From Rhizobiaceae bacterium (GTDB lineage: Bacteria; Pseudomonadota; Alphaproteobacteria; Rhizobiales; Rhizobiaceae): a stretch of DNA of 8,385 nt. A program made the translations under genes and the position numbers. Below are positions 7,144 through 8,385 of the stretch, piece by piece. The DNA is taken from contig JACMIV010000063.1 in NCBI GenBank assembly GCA_014380965.1, positions 1 to 8,385 on the forward strand. The letters run 5' to 3'. The notes beneath the pieces are model-generated. The model was not told the origin of the DNA. It saw only the letters and a program-made list of their open reading frames with translations, and searched no databases. Each line of letters starts with the position of its first letter. Position 1 is the stretch's first letter.

Positions 7144-7313
7144 GGATTTGCGCGCGTCGAGCGACGTCAACCGCACAGGAGGGCATAGCATCGCTCCAGC
7201 ACGGTTAATGGCTAGCAGAGGCCGAGGTGGAACGACGACGGGCGTCATCGATTTCCGTACCGTGATCGTTCCTCGCAGAATATAGAATGCAGGCGGACGC
7301 CTTTGTCGTCGGT

Positions 7314-7652
7314 TTAATCGCCCTGGCCGCGCTCGGCGGAAAAGTATTTCTCGAACTTGCCCGTCTCACCATCAAATTTCGCGGCATCGGGGGGAGAGTC
7401 TCGCTTGATCGTGATGTTCGGCCAGGCATCGGCGTAATCCGCGTTGATCTTCAGCCACTTGTCGAGACCCGGCTCGGTGTCAGGCTTGATCGCTTCGGCA
7501 GGGCATTCGGGCTCACACACGCCGCAGTCGATGCATTCGTCGGGATGAATGACGAGCATGTTGTCGCCTTCGTAGAAGCAGTCCACCGGACAGACCTCGA
7601 CGCAGTCCATGAACTTACACTTGATACAATTGTCGGTCACGACATAGGTCAT
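7314..7652 (-). CDS. fdxA: Seven-iron ferredoxin FdxA ([3Fe-4S][4Fe-4S])
   Basis: A 112-residue cytoplasmic electron carrier. The cysteine pattern matches Azotobacter ferredoxin I shifted by one: C9, C17 and C50 would ligate the [3Fe-4S] cluster, and C21, C40, C43 and C46 the [4Fe-4S] cluster. C12 and C25 correspond to extra non-ligand cysteines. The binding segments read [17 protein letters not shown] and [12 protein letters not shown]. The rest ([16 protein letters not shown], and the end GQGD) matches rhizobial FdxA in length and sequence as I remember it. The ATG at 7652 has GAGG 7 nt upstream, which decides against the open frame reaching 7865. Redox partners are unknown. It follows the S4 gene after a 231-nt gap that holds no gene and no clear promoter, so membership of that operon is uncertain. 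Confidence 0.96.
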   Translation of the reverse strand: MTYVVTDNCIKCKFMDCVEVCPVDCFYEGDNMLVIHPDECIDCGVCEPECPAEAIKPDTEPGLDKWLKINADYADAWPNITIKRDSPPDAAKFDGETGKFEKYFSAERGQGD

Positions 7653-7702
7653 AACGGATCCTCGGCTGACGGCTTTAGAGCGCGCCCGGAACTGTGCAGC
7701 CA

Positions 7703-7740
7703 GTCTCGGCTCGCAACGGGGCGGAGGCGCGAGCCGTCTC
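7703..7740. repeat. Inverted repeat with flanking direct repeats upstream of fdxA
   Basis: Arms GGCTCGC (7708-7714) and GCGAGCC (7729-7735) can pair across a 14-nt loop. Each arm is bordered on its outer side by GTCTC (7703-7707 and 7736-7740), in direct orientation. It ends about 50 nt before the fdxA start codon. No T-run follows on either strand, so a simple terminator is unlikely. It may be a leader hairpin or a protein-binding site, or chance in GC-rich DNA. Confidence 0.4.
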
Positions 7741-7883
7741 GCATCGCGGCGGCGACCAGGCCTTTTCTCCGTTGTGGGCGGGACGTAGCGGCTCGGCGAA
7801 GTCCACGCAAGGGTAAAGCTTGCCGCGGGAGGGGCCGAAGTGGAAACGCTTTTCCGGCTGCTCAAGGCCTGGCGCTCTTGCCC

Positions 7884-8279
7884 TCACTCCCCACCTTTCA
7901 GCCTGCCGAGCGCGCGACGCTCGCGCTTCGTGGGCGGGCGGTCGCTCGGCGTATAACCCGGCGCGTCGCGCGTCGGAGCATCCGATGCGACTGCGACGGG
8001 CGTCGCCTCCACCGGCGGCGTCAGGTCCTCGTAGAGAAGGGCGGCCTCCGAAGCGGGCCCTCGCCGGACTCCCGGCTCGAGCACTTTCAGTAGCTTGACG
8101 CCCTGCGGCAGGGACAGCGTCAGAACGTCGCCGGCACGCACGAGCTTGGCGACGCTCGTCGTCTTCTCCCGGTTGACGCGGACGGCACCGGATGCCGTCA
8201 GCTTCTGTGCCAGGCTTCGCGATTTCGACACGCGCGCAAAGAACAGCCACTTGTCGATCCGCTGCTCGCCCGTTGCCAC
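7884..8279 (-). CDS. S4-domain RNA-binding protein, Hsp15 (HslR)-like
   Basis: A 131-residue RNA-binding protein. The S4 domain is at about 7-57 (RIDKWLFFARVSKSRSLAQKL, then GAVRVNREKTT and VRAGDVLTL). A linker and a basic tail follow (PPTKRERRALGRLKGG), the arrangement of Hsp15. E. coli Hsp15 is heat-induced and binds 50S subunits that carry stalled peptidyl-tRNA. The start is GTG at 8279. It comes two codons after the in-frame TAA of the upstream helicase gene, so no earlier start is possible, and the protein then begins as its relatives do, with a few residues before RIDKW. GGAAAG lies 9 nt upstream, inside the last helicase codons. The 6-nt gap implies cotranscription and probably translational coupling with the helicase gene. 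Confidence 0.92.
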   Translation of the reverse strand: MATGEQRIDKWLFFARVSKSRSLAQKLTASGAVRVNREKTTSVAKLVRAGDVLTLSLPQGVKLLKVLEPGVRRGPASEAALLYEDLTPPVEATPVAVASDAPTRDAPGYTPSDRPPTKRERRALGRLKGGE

Positions 8280-8285
8280 GCCGAC

Positions 8286-8385
8286 TTACTTTCCGAGCTT
8301 GTCTCGGAGAGCGGCGAGCTTGGCAAAGGGCGAATCGGGATCGACACGGACGGGCTTGGCGGTGTCGAAGCGCCGTGCGCCGGCA
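8286..8385 (-). CDS. C-terminus of a probable superfamily II helicase (3' part only)
   Basis: Only the last 33 codons before the TAA are in the window. They read ...RRFDTAKPVRVDPDSPFAKL and end AALRDKLGK. A tail of the form DPDSPFAKLAAL followed by a short basic end is, as I remember it, how the large alphaproteobacterial helicase next to the S4 and fdxA genes ends. The gene order helicase, S4 protein, ferredoxin, CarD is also a recurrent one in this order of bacteria. No helicase motif is visible here, so the call rests on the tail and the neighbours. The rest of the gene lies beyond the right edge, and it is very likely cotranscribed with the S4 gene. Confidence 0.6.
   Translation of the reverse strand, partial: AGARRFDTAKPVRVDPDSPFAKLAALRDKLGK

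Noticed and set aside
6851..7186. N-terminal extension of CarD from an ATG at 7186
   Set aside because: It would start upstream of the best promoter, has low-complexity Arg/Ala composition, and does not resemble CarD family N-termini.
7295..7310. Possible fdxA terminator around the AGGCG/CGCCT inverted repeat
   Set aside because: The arms are separated by only two bases, leaving a four-pair stem with no T-run.
7782..7810. Possible fdxA promoter TTGCGT-N17-TACGTC on the - strand
   Set aside because: The -10 matches consensus at only two positions, so it is too weak to call.
7842..7855. Inverted repeat GGAAACGCTTTTCC between the S4 and fdxA genes
   Set aside because: Five-base arms and no T-run; too short to support a function.

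Overview
The window is GC-rich alphaproteobacterial chromosome, almost certainly from the Hyphomicrobiales (Rhizobiales). The RpoH2-type heat-shock sigma factor, the CarD regulator, the 112-residue seven-iron ferredoxin and the Hsp15-like S4 protein next to a helicase are each close to rhizobial versions as I remember them. A genus cannot be fixed by reading alone. I see no mobile element, CRISPR array, tRNA or rRNA, and no previously undescribed system. The content is core genome, and the most interesting material is regulatory DNA.

Left part, + strand (1-5045). The window opens inside thiP, the fused permease of the thiamine/thiamine-diphosphate ABC transporter. It overlaps thiQ, the ATPase, by an ATGA tetranucleotide; thiB would be expected just outside the left edge. 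Then come a lipoprotein M48 zinc metalloprotease with a LysM-like tail and a YecA/UPF0149-family protein ending in a SEC-C zinc motif. A strong hairpin terminator closes this strand.

Right part, - strand (8385 down to 5089). In transcription order: the last 33 codons of a probable superfamily II helicase, an S4-domain RNA-binding protein with a GTG start, ferredoxin fdxA, carD and rpoH2. carD has a good sigma-70 promoter and a leader of about 258 nt. rpoH2 has what looks like stacked promoter control: a full EcfG (general stress response) promoter match near the gene, and a heat-shock/sigma-70-like promoter just upstream. Its 3' end carries a perfect 19-bp tandem duplication that begins at the stop codon.

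How they fit together: the right half groups functions for stress and transcription initiation (an RNA polymerase-binding CarD, an alternative sigma factor, a redox ferredoxin, and an Hsp15-like protein that in other bacteria rescues heat-damaged ribosomes). The envelope protease on the left also suits envelope quality control. The thiamine transporter is a separate unit.
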